64,000 nucleotides of DNA. Origin: Bordetella parapertussis (GTDB lineage: Bacteria > Pseudomonadota > Gammaproteobacteria > Burkholderiales > Burkholderiaceae_B). The DNA lies in the NCBI GenBank assembly GCA_945897365.1, contig CAMDFD010000010.1, forward strand, positions 74,382-138,381, read 5' to 3'. The position numbers and the translations under genes were made by a program. The first letter of the stretch is position 1; every line of letters begins with the position of its first letter. This document shows, piece after piece, positions 1 through 8,917 of this stretch. Below the pieces are notes generated by a model. It was not told the DNA's origin and did no database searches. It saw only the letters and a list, made by a program, of their open reading frames with translations.

Positions 1-1155
1 CCGCGTCCTATTCCAGATCCCGTGACGCCGCCCCTTAACTTGCTCGATGATGAAGGGCATTGGTTTAAATATCGCAGCTTTACTGAATATCTGGACGCGT
101 TACGCGCCGAACCTACAACGACGAATCGCGCGATGCTCGTGGGTCATACGACCTTGCGTGTCGCGACCATGGATGATTTAGAAAAGCCCGCGACACCCGC
201 TCAAATCGATCAAATGCGAGAGCTTGTGGTCGAAGCCATGCAGGCCGGCGCAATCGGTGTCTCGACAGGTTTGTTTTACGAGCCCGCAGTCGCGGCACCG
301 ACCGAGGAAGTCATCGAGATTTGTCGTCCTTTGAAAGAATATAACGGCTTGTATTGCACGCATATGCGCGATGAAGCCGACGGTGTGATGGACTCCCTCG
401 AAGAAACCTTTCGTATCGGTCGCGAAGTCGGTGTGCCGGTGGTGATTTCGCACCACAAAGTCATTGGCGCTAAAAATTATGGGCGCTCGGATGAGACGCT
501 TGAGTTTATTCGCAAGAGTATGGCCAAGCAGCCGATTTGTCTGGACTGTTATCCCTACGCGGCAGGTTCGACTGTCTTGTCGATGAGTCGTGCCGAAAAC
601 TCCGCGCGCGTCATCGTCACATGGTCAAAAACCTTGCCTGAATACGCCGGTCAGGATCTCGATAAGATCGCCGAAAAAATGGGTGTGACGCTAGCCGAAG
701 CGGTCGAGCGACTCTTGCCTGCCGGTGCGATTTATTTCCGTATGGACGAGGGCGATGTCCAGAAAATTATGCAGTTCGGTCCCACCATGATTGGTTCGGA
801 TGGTCTGCCACACGATACTTCGCCGCATCCGCGCTTGTGGTCGACGTTTCCTCGTGTGCTCGGTCACTACCGACGCGGTCTGGGTTTGTTCACGCTTGAA
901 ACAGCAGTGCACAAGATGACGGGTCTGACGGCCGTGAACTTTGGCTTGACGGATCGCGGGGTCTTGAAAGAAGGCGCCTTCGCAGACTTGACGTTGTTTA
1001 ACGAAGAAACTGTCGACGAAGTCGCGACATATGACAACCCGATTGCCATGGCGCGCGGGATCAATACGGTGATCGTCAATGGCGCGGTAGTCTGGGATCA
1101 GGGCAAGGCCACTGGCGCAAGACCTGGTCGTGTGCTGTCTCGCCCAGTTATTTAA
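1..1155 (+). CDS. N-acyl-D-amino-acid deacylase (D-aminoacylase), 5' truncated by window edge
   Basis: This is the C-terminal part of a metal-dependent amidohydrolase that removes acyl groups from N-acyl-D-amino acids. The reading frame is open from base 1, so the GTG at 22 is probably internal; about 384 residues are visible, whereas the family usually has about 480-500. Family motifs include VGHTTLR, YCTHMRDEADG, VISHHKVIG (metal-ligand region), LDCYPYAAGST and GSDGLPHD (catalytic Asp region). The C-terminus returns to the small beta-sandwich typical of amidohydrolases (KEGAFADLTLF, VIVNGAVVWD). The gene ends 20 bases before a degenerate ORF. The substrate cannot be told from sequence. Confidence 0.9.
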   Translation, partial: PRPIPDPVTPPLNLLDDEGHWFKYRSFTEYLDALRAEPTTTNRAMLVGHTTLRVATMDDLEKPATPAQIDQMRELVVEAMQAGAIGVSTGLFYEPAVAAPTEEVIEICRPLKEYNGLYCTHMRDEADGVMDSLEETFRIGREVGVPVVISHHKVIGAKNYGRSDETLEFIRKSMAKQPICLDCYPYAAGSTVLSMSRAENSARVIVTWSKTLPEYAGQDLDKIAEKMGVTLAEAVERLLPAGAIYFRMDEGDVQKIMQFGPTMIGSDGLPHDTSPHPRLWSTFPRVLGHYRRGLGLFTLETAVHKMTGLTAVNFGLTDRGVLKEGAFADLTLFNEETVDEVATYDNPIAMARGINTVIVNGAVVWDQGKATGARPGRVLSRPVI

Positions 1156-1175
1156 AACTCTCTAGGACACCACGC

Positions 1176-1464
1176 ATGACCACGCCGCTGCCGACACTCG
1201 ATCCCTCTCAACTTGCCAGGGCGATCAGTTTGCTGGACGAAGAGTGGTTGCAGCATGATCCCGATCTTGGTCCTGTAATGCCCTTGGTGCTCGGCCGAGG
1301 TGTCGGACAGGATTGGCACAAGGCCGGGACTTTTCGGCATCACTTGATCGGCGTGACGCGAACGTTGACCTTGTGGCAGGGTGTTGTTGCAATCCGCTCA
1401 AAAGCGTCAGTGGCCTGAGACACTCAATAAACTCAATAACGTGGCGTTGACGCCGGAGCTGTAG
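1176..1464 (+). pseudogene. Remnant of a DUF6817-like gene with internal deletion
   Basis: The first 68 or so codons look like a genuine protein start, with a segment (GQDWHKAGTFRHHLIGV, then TLTLWQ) resembling the start of DUF6817, an HD-like domain. Homology breaks after TLTLWQ and that frame stops at 1416-1418. In the +1 frame, 1381-1464 encodes a tail-like peptide containing RQWPETLNKLNNVALTPEL and ending in TAG, and protein-like sequence (AGIRAAGT) continues past that stop. I infer that an internal deletion joined the head and tail of a longer gene out of frame, with an added nonsense change. The family assignment is from memory of the domain, not a search. Confidence 0.6.
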
Positions 1465-1498
1465 TCAATCTGTCTGGCAGGGATTAGAGCTGCTGGCA

Positions 1499-2353
1499 CT
1501 AAAGCTCAACGATCTGCGCAGAGCCATTCATAATGGGTTTGCATAAAATTTTGTAGCCATCACTATCAAAGCCGGGTGCGGTCAGGTGTAAGGTCCGCGC
1601 TTGTTCTATGGTCGGGACACTGCCCAGATAAAACCAGTTTTTGACGACATGGATTTGTATGTCGTCGTCCAAACGTTCGATGAGTCCAATCGCGCCTGAG
1701 TAGGGCCAACAGATCACGCGACTTTGCGACAAACTCTCCAACAGTCGCGCGCGATGTGCAGCGAGAGTTTCTTGACCGTGACAGGCGCCGGCGCAGCGAT
1801 TGAGCATCGCGCGAAAACAGGGTCGATCTCCAGAGAGTTTTTCTAGTCCGAGCACACTCAAGCAAAGTTGTTTCTCATCCGCGATGTTCTTCAGTGCTGC
1901 GATCGCGGAATGTCGACTCGCATACAAACCATATAGATCTGACGTATTTGAAAAATCGATTTTATTGGAGTAAACCACCTCAGGTTGATCGCCTTGAACT
2001 CTGAGCGAACACATTTGACGTGTGCGACGTAACTTTTGATTAAAGAGAGGCTGTTGTTCTTTGATCAATCTGGCTTCGAGCAGGAGCGCGCCGATTTCAC
2101 CTGTCGTACGAAGATAGGTAATTTTTTCCGTCTGTTTCAACATGCGGGCTTCATCGGCAGTCCGCAGATGCGACATGACGCGCGCACGGATGTTGATACT
2201 TTTTCCGATATACAAGGGCAGATCGCCCGTGGCACCATGAAAAATATAAATACCCGGAGTTGTCGGTAAGTCCTCGATACTCTCACGTAAGTGAGTAGGA
2301 TATTCGTAGCCAAGCGTGGTGTCAAAGCTTGCGCGCCGCGTCACACGTTTCAT
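1499..2353 (-). CDS. cho: Excinuclease Cho (UvrC-homologous endonuclease)
   Basis: A GIY-YIG endonuclease related to the N-terminal half of UvrC, which makes the 3' incision during nucleotide excision repair. The 284 residues match the roughly 295 of E. coli Cho and lack the UvrC C-terminal half. The GIY-YIG core is near residues 30-110: PGIYIF, LPLYIGKS, the helix RARVMSHL and the catalytic Glu in LLLEARLIKEQQPLFNQ. The rest, with CFRAMLNRCAGACHG, matches the Cho/UvrC cysteine region. It is the last gene of a minus-strand run and follows the FAD oxidoreductase by 14 bases. Cotranscription with catabolic genes looks incidental. Confidence 0.9.
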   Translation of the reverse strand: MKRVTRRASFDTTLGYEYPTHLRESIEDLPTTPGIYIFHGATGDLPLYIGKSINIRARVMSHLRTADEARMLKQTEKITYLRTTGEIGALLLEARLIKEQQPLFNQKLRRTRQMCSLRVQGDQPEVVYSNKIDFSNTSDLYGLYASRHSAIAALKNIADEKQLCLSVLGLEKLSGDRPCFRAMLNRCAGACHGQETLAAHRARLLESLSQSRVICWPYSGAIGLIERLDDDIQIHVVKNWFYLGSVPTIEQARTLHLTAPGFDSDGYKILCKPIMNGSAQIVEL

Positions 2354-2367
2354 GATGCGGCGTGCAT

Positions 2368-3978
2368 TTAGGCGGACACGTAGCTCAGTGCCAGTGCCTC
2401 TGCGACACGAATGCCATCGACACCTGCGGATAGAATCCCGCCGGCATAGCCTGCGCCTTCGCCCGCGGGATAGAGGCCTTTGACGTTGAGGCTTTGGAAG
2501 TCTGTGCCGCGCGTCATACGGAGTGGAGACGAGGTTCGGGTTTCAACGCCAGTCAATATTGCATCGTGCATCGAAAAGCCTTTGATTTGCTTTTCAAACG
2601 CGGGAATGGCTTCGCGGATCGCGTCGATGGCATAGGCAGGCAGGCTAGTCGCTAAATCAGTCAGATGAACACCAGGCTTATAGGATGGGATCACACTGCC
2701 AAGTTCAGTGGAGGCGCGACCCATTAAAAAATCACCAACAAGTTGGCCTGGAGCTTCGTAGTTGCTACCACCCAAGACATAGGCATGGGATTCGATTTGC
2801 CGCTGAAAGTCGAGACCTGCGAGAGGCCCGCCGGGATAGTCCGCGGGCGTGATACCCACCACAATACCCGCATTGGCATTACGCTCATTGCGCGAGTATT
2901 GACTCATGCCATTGGTGACGACACGATTGGTTTCGGAAGTCGCTGCGACGACGGTGCCGCCGGGGCACATACAAAAGCTGTAGACGGCGCGACCATTATT
3001 GGCGTGATGCACGAGTTTGTAGTCCGCAGCACCGATCAGCTTGTTGCCTGCATTGGGGCCAAGCCTTGCTCGATCAATCAATGATTGAGGATGTTCGATG
3101 CGAAAACCCACTGAGAACGGTTTGGCTTCCATAAAGACGCCGGCGTCGTGCAGGACTTTAAAGGTATCGCGGGCGCTGTGTCCGAGGGCGACGATCACAT
3201 GGTCAGCGGCAAGCGTTTCACCGCTTTCGAGCTGAACTGCCCGAATCTGTTGATGCGCAATCTCAAACCCCACCACTTTTTGAGAAAAGCGAATCTCGCC
3301 ACCCAGCGCGATGATTTCTTCGCGCATTTTTTCAACTACACCGACCAAGCGAAAGGTACCGATATGCGGCTTGGCGACGTAGAGGATTTCTTCGGGAGCG
3401 CCTGCTTTGACAAACTCCCGGATGACTTTACGACCATAAAACTTTGGATCTTTGATCTGACTGTAAAGCTTGCCATCTGAGAACGTGCCTGCACCACCTT
3501 CACCGAATTGCACGTTTGACTCAGGATTCAAAATATTTTTTCGCCAGAGTTTCCAGGTGTCCTGCGTGCGTTCACGGACGGCTTTGCCGCGTTCTAACAC
3601 AATGGGTTTTAAGCCCATCTGCGCCAACAATAAGGCGGCAAAGATCCCGCATGGGCCAAAACCGATCACGACGGGTCTGGGCCGAGTTCGTTGTTTATCT
3701 GGCTCTGCGTTTGCGACGAATTTGTAATCGGTGTCGGGTGTTGGGCTGATATGTGGATCACCGCGCAATTTTTTTAACAGTATCTCGGGCGCTGTGACCT
3801 TGGCATCAATCGTATAAATAAAGGTGAGGGCATTTTTTTTACGTGCGTCGTAGCTACGTTTAAAAATATCAAACGATAATAATTGTTCGGTCATAATGCC
3901 GAGCCGTTCGATCACCGCGGTACGCAAGGCGTCTTCGGTGTGTTCGAGCGGAAGGCGGAGTTCGGTAATATGAATCAT
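2368..3978 (-). CDS. FAD-dependent oxidoreductase of the COG2509 type
   Basis: A 536-residue flavoprotein. After an N-terminal domain of about 100 residues there is a dinucleotide-binding motif (VIGFGPCGIFAALLLAQMG, near residue 105), then the family block NVQFGEGGAGTFSDGKLYSQIKD and a C-terminal FAD motif (GLYPAGEGAGYAGGILSAGVDG). This family of predicted FAD-dependent dehydrogenases is widespread in bacteria, and its substrate is generally unknown. Its start overlaps the stop of the upstream CaiB-like gene by 4 bases (ATGA), implying translational coupling. No membrane segment or signal peptide is seen. Confidence 0.85.
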   Translation of the reverse strand: MIHITELRLPLEHTEDALRTAVIERLGIMTEQLLSFDIFKRSYDARKKNALTFIYTIDAKVTAPEILLKKLRGDPHISPTPDTDYKFVANAEPDKQRTRPRPVVIGFGPCGIFAALLLAQMGLKPIVLERGKAVRERTQDTWKLWRKNILNPESNVQFGEGGAGTFSDGKLYSQIKDPKFYGRKVIREFVKAGAPEEILYVAKPHIGTFRLVGVVEKMREEIIALGGEIRFSQKVVGFEIAHQQIRAVQLESGETLAADHVIVALGHSARDTFKVLHDAGVFMEAKPFSVGFRIEHPQSLIDRARLGPNAGNKLIGAADYKLVHHANNGRAVYSFCMCPGGTVVAATSETNRVVTNGMSQYSRNERNANAGIVVGITPADYPGGPLAGLDFQRQIESHAYVLGGSNYEAPGQLVGDFLMGRASTELGSVIPSYKPGVHLTDLATSLPAYAIDAIREAIPAFEKQIKGFSMHDAILTGVETRTSSPLRMTRGTDFQSLNVKGLYPAGEGAGYAGGILSAGVDGIRVAEALALSYVSA

Positions 3979-5078
3979 AAAATATCGTCGGTGTGCTGCC
4001 CAAGTTTGGGACTGGTCGCCATCGTATCAGGACTCAAAAAATGCGTGCTCAATGGGGTCGGCAGCGCGGATAGTACCTCACCATGACTGGTTTTTAGTTG
4101 TCGCTTAAAGACACCACGCTCTTGAAAGTGTTTGTCTTGTGTCGCTTGTTCGAGCGATACGATTTCAGCGACACAGACATCCTGGCCCTCAAAGAGAGCC
4201 ATCCAGTGCGCGGCGGGGTGTGCTGCAAGGATGCGAGCGATGCTGGCTTTGACAAGGGCGGGTTGCTCGAGGTGAGTGAGCTCGGGTGCCCCGATGAGTT
4301 CTAGAAAACGTCGCCAAAACTTGTCCTCAAGGGGCGCCGCTGACAGGTATCGATGATCGGAGGTTTGGTAGATCTGATAGCGTGGGCTACCGCCCGTTAA
4401 AAGTTCGTCACCCGCTTTGGGCCACTGGTTTGCGGCCCAGCCATGCCCAAGACCCCAATACATGAGCGGAAATAAGTTGTCGGCCATCGAGACATCTAAA
4501 TGACAACCTTGCCCGGTGAGGTCACGCTGGCGTAAGCCCAGCAAAATATTCATGACAGCAGGGTAGGCGCCCGCGGCGAGGTCCGCGACCAATACCGGCG
4601 GGACTTGGGGGGCGCCGTCCGCGCCGGCACCGAGTCCGACCATACCGGTTTTGGCTTGATAGTTCATATCATGGGCTGCGATTTGAGCATAAGGGCCCGT
4701 TTGACCAAAACCGGTGATCGAACAATAGACAAGCTTTGGATTCAACGCATGTACCTGCTCAAAGCCAAGGCCTAGGCGATCCATCACGCCCGGACGGAAT
4801 TGCTCGACAATGACATCCGCTTCGCGGATCAGCGCTTCTATTTTTTCGCGCGTGCTTGGATCCTTGAGGTTGGCGATGATGGATTTTTTGCCACGGTTGA
4901 GCAAAGAAAAGTTGACGCTATCCTCGCCGAGCTTTGGTGGGTAGGCACGCATATCGTCGCCCTCGGGGCGTTCGATTTTGATGATATCGGCACCGGCATC
5001 GGCCAAAATCAAGGTGCACATAGGACCAGGCAGCAGCGTGCTGAAATCGAGAATTTTTACGCCTTTGAGGGGTTGCAT
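3975..5078 (-). CDS. CaiB/BaiF family protein, alpha-methylacyl-CoA racemase-like
   Basis: A class III CoA-transferase fold protein of 367 residues. The start (GVKILDFSTLLPGPMCTLILAD) and GQTGPYAQIAAHDMNYQAKTG are diagnostic of the family. The His-Asp pair in AAHDMNYQ, the Asp in VLVADLAAGA and the Glu in AAPLEDKFW match the positions used by alpha-methylacyl-CoA racemases, so I favour racemase over CoA transferase. That is inference from motif position. It lies 15 bases after the FAH-family hydratase and overlaps the FAD oxidoreductase by 4 bases, suggesting one operon acting on a CoA thioester or keto-acid substrate. Confidence 0.85.
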   Translation of the reverse strand: MQPLKGVKILDFSTLLPGPMCTLILADAGADIIKIERPEGDDMRAYPPKLGEDSVNFSLLNRGKKSIIANLKDPSTREKIEALIREADVIVEQFRPGVMDRLGLGFEQVHALNPKLVYCSITGFGQTGPYAQIAAHDMNYQAKTGMVGLGAGADGAPQVPPVLVADLAAGAYPAVMNILLGLRQRDLTGQGCHLDVSMADNLFPLMYWGLGHGWAANQWPKAGDELLTGGSPRYQIYQTSDHRYLSAAPLEDKFWRRFLELIGAPELTHLEQPALVKASIARILAAHPAAHWMALFEGQDVCVAEIVSLEQATQDKHFQERGVFKRQLKTSHGEVLSALPTPLSTHFLSPDTMATSPKLGQHTDDIL

Positions 5079-5093
5079 CGTGCACGGACCTGA

Positions 5094-5876
5094 TTAGAGT
5101 TGGACAGAGACGGAGCCAATGCCGTCAAATTGCGCGACGACAAGCTCCCCCGCTTGCGCGGCAGGTACGCCCGACCAACTTCCTGTGGTCACCACGGCAC
5201 CAGCAGCTAGGGTTTGGCCACCAGACGTCGCATGCTGAACCCATGCGGGAATAACCCAGCGCGGATCTTGCATCGAGTGTGTGCCCACAAACTCAAGAGG
5301 TGATTGCTCGCCAATTTTGACGGTACAGCGCTGTTTGGACCAGTCACGGCGGGCTTCTTGCTCGCCATAGGGTTGCCATTGTCCGATGACCAAGATACCG
5401 TGCGATTGCATGTCCGCGAGTTTGAGTAAAGCCTCGGTATCGTTGCCCTGTTTCCAGCGAGAGTCGACCACCTCAATGGTGACCGTAAAAGCTTCGATCA
5501 AGGCGTGACCTTGCTCTTGTGTCATTTCGCGCGCTTGCGCAGGGTTGACAGCATGCTTTGTTTTGAACCCGATCTCAATTTCGATTAGGCGAAGGTTGAA
5601 CGGCTGGGCGCTCGCCTGGGCGGGACTTTTCAACATCCCTGTGTCTAACAGGGCTGTATTTAAAATCTCAGCGGTTCGAGAAGGACCGCCAGACTTCCAG
5701 TGCCGAGAAAGAGGTGTCTGTTGTGGTGCCAACGCAGTGAGGACGATGTCTTGGACGGCCAGGGCCTCAGAGACGCTGTGCAATTGGCCTGCAAAGGGGC
5801 TGGCATCGGCCGGAGTCTGCGTGCGGCGAGCTGTCAGCAGGGTTTGAGCAATCACGTCGATCTGTGGGTTTGTCAT
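5094..5876 (-). CDS. 2-keto-4-pentenoate hydratase-like protein (FAH family)
   Basis: This 260-residue protein matches the hydratase/decarboxylase branch of the fumarylacetoacetate hydrolase fold (MhpD/XylJ-like). Evidence is SRHWKSGGPSRTAEILNTAL near residue 58, the acidic IEIEIGFKT metal-binding segment, EVVDSRW and the late VVTTGSWSGV. In meta-cleavage pathways such enzymes hydrate 2-oxopent-4-enoates, but no ring-cleavage dioxygenase is in the window, so the pathway is unknown. It is the first gene of a four-gene minus-strand run and is divergent from yaeQ across 97 bases that must hold both promoters. Confidence 0.8.
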   Translation of the reverse strand: MTNPQIDVIAQTLLTARRTQTPADASPFAGQLHSVSEALAVQDIVLTALAPQQTPLSRHWKSGGPSRTAEILNTALLDTGMLKSPAQASAQPFNLRLIEIEIGFKTKHAVNPAQAREMTQEQGHALIEAFTVTIEVVDSRWKQGNDTEALLKLADMQSHGILVIGQWQPYGEQEARRDWSKQRCTVKIGEQSPLEFVGTHSMQDPRWVIPAWVQHATSGGQTLAAGAVVTTGSWSGVPAAQAGELVVAQFDGIGSVSVQL

Positions 5877-5973
5877 GAAAATTCACTTAAGAGTTGGTTA
5901 TGAAGGATAATCCAGAACTTCCCGTTTTTCCTGTTACGACGCTTTTGCGTCAGATTGCACTTTAAGACGACTT

Positions 5974-6510
5974 ATGGCCCTGCGCGCGACAATCTATAAA
6001 GCTGAGCTCAATGTGGCGGATTCTGACCGCCATTACTACGAGAGCCATGCCCTCACGTTGGCCCGTCACCCCTCTGAAACTGACGAAAGGATGATGGTTC
6101 GCCTCTTGGCGTTCGCCTTGAATGGCCATGAGGATCTGGTCTTTACCAAAGGGATCAGCGATGCGGACGAGCCGGATCTCTGGCGAAAAGACCTGACCGG
6201 CGCGATCGATCTTTGGATCGAGGTGGGTCAGCCAGACGAACGTCGCATTTTAAAGGCCTGCGGACGCGCCACCAAAGTGGTGATTTATTGCTACGGCGGA
6301 CACACTAGCAAAATCTGGTGGGACTCCGTTCAAAATAAGCTCGCCCGCACGCGAAATCTCAACGTAGTTTGTTTACCCGCAGAGCAAACGAAAGAGCTCG
6401 CGACCTGGGCTGAGCGCACAATGACGGTACACGTCAATATCCAGGATAGCGAGCTCTTTGTTTCTTCGGAAAAAGGCCAGATCACGCTTGAGCAGCAGAT
6501 CTGGCGCTAA
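5974..6510 (+). CDS. yaeQ: YaeQ family protein
   Basis: A 178-residue protein that matches YaeQ over its whole length. Markers are MALRATIYKAELNVAD, ESHALTLARHPSETDERMMVRLLAFAL, LWRKDLTGAIDLWIEVGQPDE and VVIYCYGGHTSKIWW. The family has a PD-(D/E)XK-like fold, and E. coli YaeQ was once linked to suppression of an rfaH defect; its biochemical role remains unclear. It stands alone on the plus strand and converges on the HAD dehalogenase with only 2 bases between the stops. Start ATG at 5974. Confidence 0.92.
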   Translation: MALRATIYKAELNVADSDRHYYESHALTLARHPSETDERMMVRLLAFALNGHEDLVFTKGISDADEPDLWRKDLTGAIDLWIEVGQPDERRILKACGRATKVVIYCYGGHTSKIWWDSVQNKLARTRNLNVVCLPAEQTKELATWAERTMTVHVNIQDSELFVSSEKGQITLEQQIWR

Positions 6511-6512
6511 AC

Positions 6513-7232
6513 CTACACACCCATCTGGGTGGCGAGATCCCGTATGTCTTTGGCCACGATATCCCAGTCGTGGGCCGCGACTAGATTGGTTTTCTGCTCT
6601 GGACCGTGCTCGGTCGGACGTGGCCAAAACGCGGTCTTGAGTCCCACATTGCGGGCCGCAAGCAGGTCATCGTTGTGGGCGGCACACATCATTACCTCGC
6701 CGGGTTCAAGTTGCAACGCCGCGCAGACACCCAAATAGGACTGTGGCTGTGGTTTGTAGCAGTGAAAGACCTCAGTGGAGAGATTCAAGTCCCAGGGCAA
6801 GCCTGTGTATTTGGCGATGTCGGTCAGCAAGGAAATGTTACCGTTGGACAGCGGCGCGATGATGTATTTGCTTTTGAGGCGCGTCAGACCACCCACCGCA
6901 TCGGGCCAGCCGTCGAGTCGGTGCCAGACTTTGTTGACATGCACACGTTGGGCTTCGGTCATCGCATCCAAACCAAATTCCTTGATGAGGACTTCGAGCG
7001 ATTCGCGATGTAAAACATCGAGAATCGTCCAAGGCCGCTTGCCGCTCCGCACGGCTTCCATCGAGGGCTGATACATGCCGCGCCATTTGACGGCAAAGGC
7101 TGTCCAGTCGGCTTGAAAGCCATTTTCCTGACCCCAGCGGGTCAAATCTCGGGTGATACTGCCGCGCCAGTCGACGACCGAGCCGAACGTGTCGAACACC
7201 ATGGCTTTGACAGTGGTTGTGAGAGAGGACAT
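6513..7232 (-). CDS. Haloacid dehalogenase, type II
   Basis: A HAD-superfamily hydrolase of 239 residues matching the L-2-haloacid dehalogenase branch. Motif I is MVFDTFGSVVDWR (nucleophilic Asp), motif II is APLSNGN, motif III is CYKPQPQSY and motif IV is AAHNDDLLAA. Type II enzymes hydrolyse short 2-halo acids, but many homologues act on other small acids, so the substrate is open. It begins 17 bases after the upstream SDR stop and is probably cotranscribed with it and with the FrnE-like gene. Confidence 0.85.
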   Translation of the reverse strand: MSSLTTTVKAMVFDTFGSVVDWRGSITRDLTRWGQENGFQADWTAFAVKWRGMYQPSMEAVRSGKRPWTILDVLHRESLEVLIKEFGLDAMTEAQRVHVNKVWHRLDGWPDAVGGLTRLKSKYIIAPLSNGNISLLTDIAKYTGLPWDLNLSTEVFHCYKPQPQSYLGVCAALQLEPGEVMMCAAHNDDLLAARNVGLKTAFWPRPTEHGPEQKTNLVAAHDWDIVAKDIRDLATQMGV

Positions 7233-7249
7233 CGTATGCGCTCCCTGGC

Positions 7250-8023
7250 TTACATGACAGCGGACAAGCCGCCATCCAGATTCACGCTGCTGCCTGTGAC
7301 ATAGCTGCCACCCTCGGAGGCAAAAAAGGCCACGACATTGGCGACTTCTTCGGCGCGGCCAACGCGTCCCAGGGGAATGGTTTTACCCATGGTTTCGTAC
7401 ATTTGTTCGACGGGGACACCGGCTTTTTCGGCTTTGCGCTCGTGCTGTCCGGCTCGGATCAGGCCGATACAGACGCTATTGACTAAAATATTATTGGGCG
7501 CGAATTCTTTTGACAAGGCTTTGGTCATCGCCAGACCTGCTGCGCGGGTGACCGTGGTCGGCATGGATTTTTCTTTGGGCTGTTTAGCGCCGATATTGGT
7601 CACGTTAATGATGCGACCCCAGTTGTTCTTTTTCATCTCTGGAATGGCCAGACGGGTCAGACGGATCGCAGCGAATAACTTCAAATCAAAGTCGGCTTGC
7701 CACTTTTCATCTGTGACGGATTCGAACTCGCCCGTCGCGGAGGTGCCGGCGTTGTTAATCAAAATATCTAGGCGTCCGTGGGCTTTTAAAACTTCTTGTA
7801 TGAGACGTGTGCATTCAGCGTCTTGTGAGACGTCGGCCGCAATCGCGGTGACCTTGCCGCCGGCGGCACGAATCTGCGCTGCGACTTCGTCAAGCAGGGC
7901 CTGACCGCGGGCCGCGATGACAACCGTGGCGCCTTCTTCGGCAAATTTCATGGCGACGGCTTTACCGATGCCCTGTGAACCACCTGTCACCAAGGCGACG
8001 CGATTTTTAAGTTGTAAGTCCAT
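7250..8023 (-). CDS. SDR-family protein lacking the catalytic tetrad
   Basis: A 257-residue short-chain dehydrogenase fold. The cofactor motif TGGSQGIG (13-20) and NNAG (90-93) are intact, and the end (VTGSSVNLDGG) is typical. Aligned by eye to FabG, the catalytic residues are replaced: Asn by Lys115, Ser by Asn143, Tyr by Thr156 and Lys by Arg160, within NVTNIGAKQP and MPTTVTRAAGLAMTKALSKE. The rest is well conserved, so this looks like a subfamily trait rather than decay. It may bind cofactor without classical reduction or use other chemistry. It sits between the FrnE-like and HAD genes on the same strand. Confidence 0.88.
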   Translation of the reverse strand: MDLQLKNRVALVTGGSQGIGKAVAMKFAEEGATVVIAARGQALLDEVAAQIRAAGGKVTAIAADVSQDAECTRLIQEVLKAHGRLDILINNAGTSATGEFESVTDEKWQADFDLKLFAAIRLTRLAIPEMKKNNWGRIINVTNIGAKQPKEKSMPTTVTRAAGLAMTKALSKEFAPNNILVNSVCIGLIRAGQHERKAEKAGVPVEQMYETMGKTIPLGRVGRAEEVANVVAFFASEGGSYVTGSSVNLDGGLSAVM

Positions 8024-8101
8024 GTGATGTCTCCGAACTGAGGTACTCGAAATCTAGGTGATCGAGTTGTTGTTAAGTGGAAATAAATATAAAAAAACGA
8101 A

Positions 8102-8764
8102 TTAAACTTTTTCAGCGTTTTCAGCGGCGATCTGGCGCAGCGCCTGCTCAAAGGCCTCGGGCGGTTGAGCACCCTGAAGTAGATACTGATCGTTGATGAT
8201 GATCGAGGGCACCGAGTGAATGCCCATGCTAGTGTATTTTTGCTGTTGCGCGCGGACTTCTGCCTTGAATTCCTGACTGTTTAAAATAGCTTTCGCACGC
8301 ATGGCATCAAGTTCCGCGCGTTCAACGGCAGCGATCAGGTTGTTTTGGTCGTCGAGGTCAACGGCCAACGTAAAGTAAGTGATCAGGAGTTCGCGCTTGA
8401 GACGATGCTGCGCGGCGGGACCGTGCTCGAGCCCCGCCCAGTAGAGCAGACGATGCGCATCAAAGGTGTTGTAGACGTGCTTGCGACCTTCGGGATGAAA
8501 GGGGTAGCCAACCGCCGCTGCCCGGGCCTTGATGTCTTCCTGTGTCGCACGCACTTGGGCAACGGTTTTGCCATACTTTTGTGTCAGATGTTCAAACACC
8601 TCCTGACCACCAGGCGGCATCTGCGGGTTGAGTTCGAATGGTTGGAAATGAACCTCCACCGGAATCGCCTCGCCAATATTTTTTAAGGCAATTTCTAGTC
8701 CACCAAGGCCTACCGCACACCAGGGGCAAGCGATATCTGAGACGTAATCGATTTTGATGGCCAT
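8102..8764 (-). CDS. DsbA-family oxidoreductase, FrnE-like
   Basis: A cytosolic thioredoxin-fold protein of 220 residues. I chose the ATG at 8764 because the family start (MAIKIDYVSDIACPWCAVG) follows directly and an AGGA lies just upstream; the open frame extends to 8839 without family sequence. The CPWC motif, a helical insertion of about 120 residues and the cis-Pro region GIHSVPSIIINDQYLLQGAQ fit FrnE and 2-hydroxychromene-2-carboxylate isomerase relatives. There is no signal peptide, unlike periplasmic DsbA. FrnE-type proteins are linked to thiol redox or polyketide work, and the role here is unknown. It is the first gene of a three-gene minus-strand group. Confidence 0.88.
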   Translation of the reverse strand: MAIKIDYVSDIACPWCAVGLGGLEIALKNIGEAIPVEVHFQPFELNPQMPPGGQEVFEHLTQKYGKTVAQVRATQEDIKARAAAVGYPFHPEGRKHVYNTFDAHRLLYWAGLEHGPAAQHRLKRELLITYFTLAVDLDDQNNLIAAVERAELDAMRAKAILNSQEFKAEVRAQQQKYTSMGIHSVPSIIINDQYLLQGAQPPEAFEQALRQIAAENAEKV

Positions 8765-8917
8765 GCGTGTTCCTGTGGACGAAAACGGTTCTAAAAAGAG
8801 TGCAAGACTTAGATTCTGACGCCAAATCATTGTAAACATATACTAAGGGTTCAAAAGACAAAGAGGCCAGAGCACGCATTTCTGGTCGGACTCAAAAATA
8901 TGGGAGACAAGAAAGAG

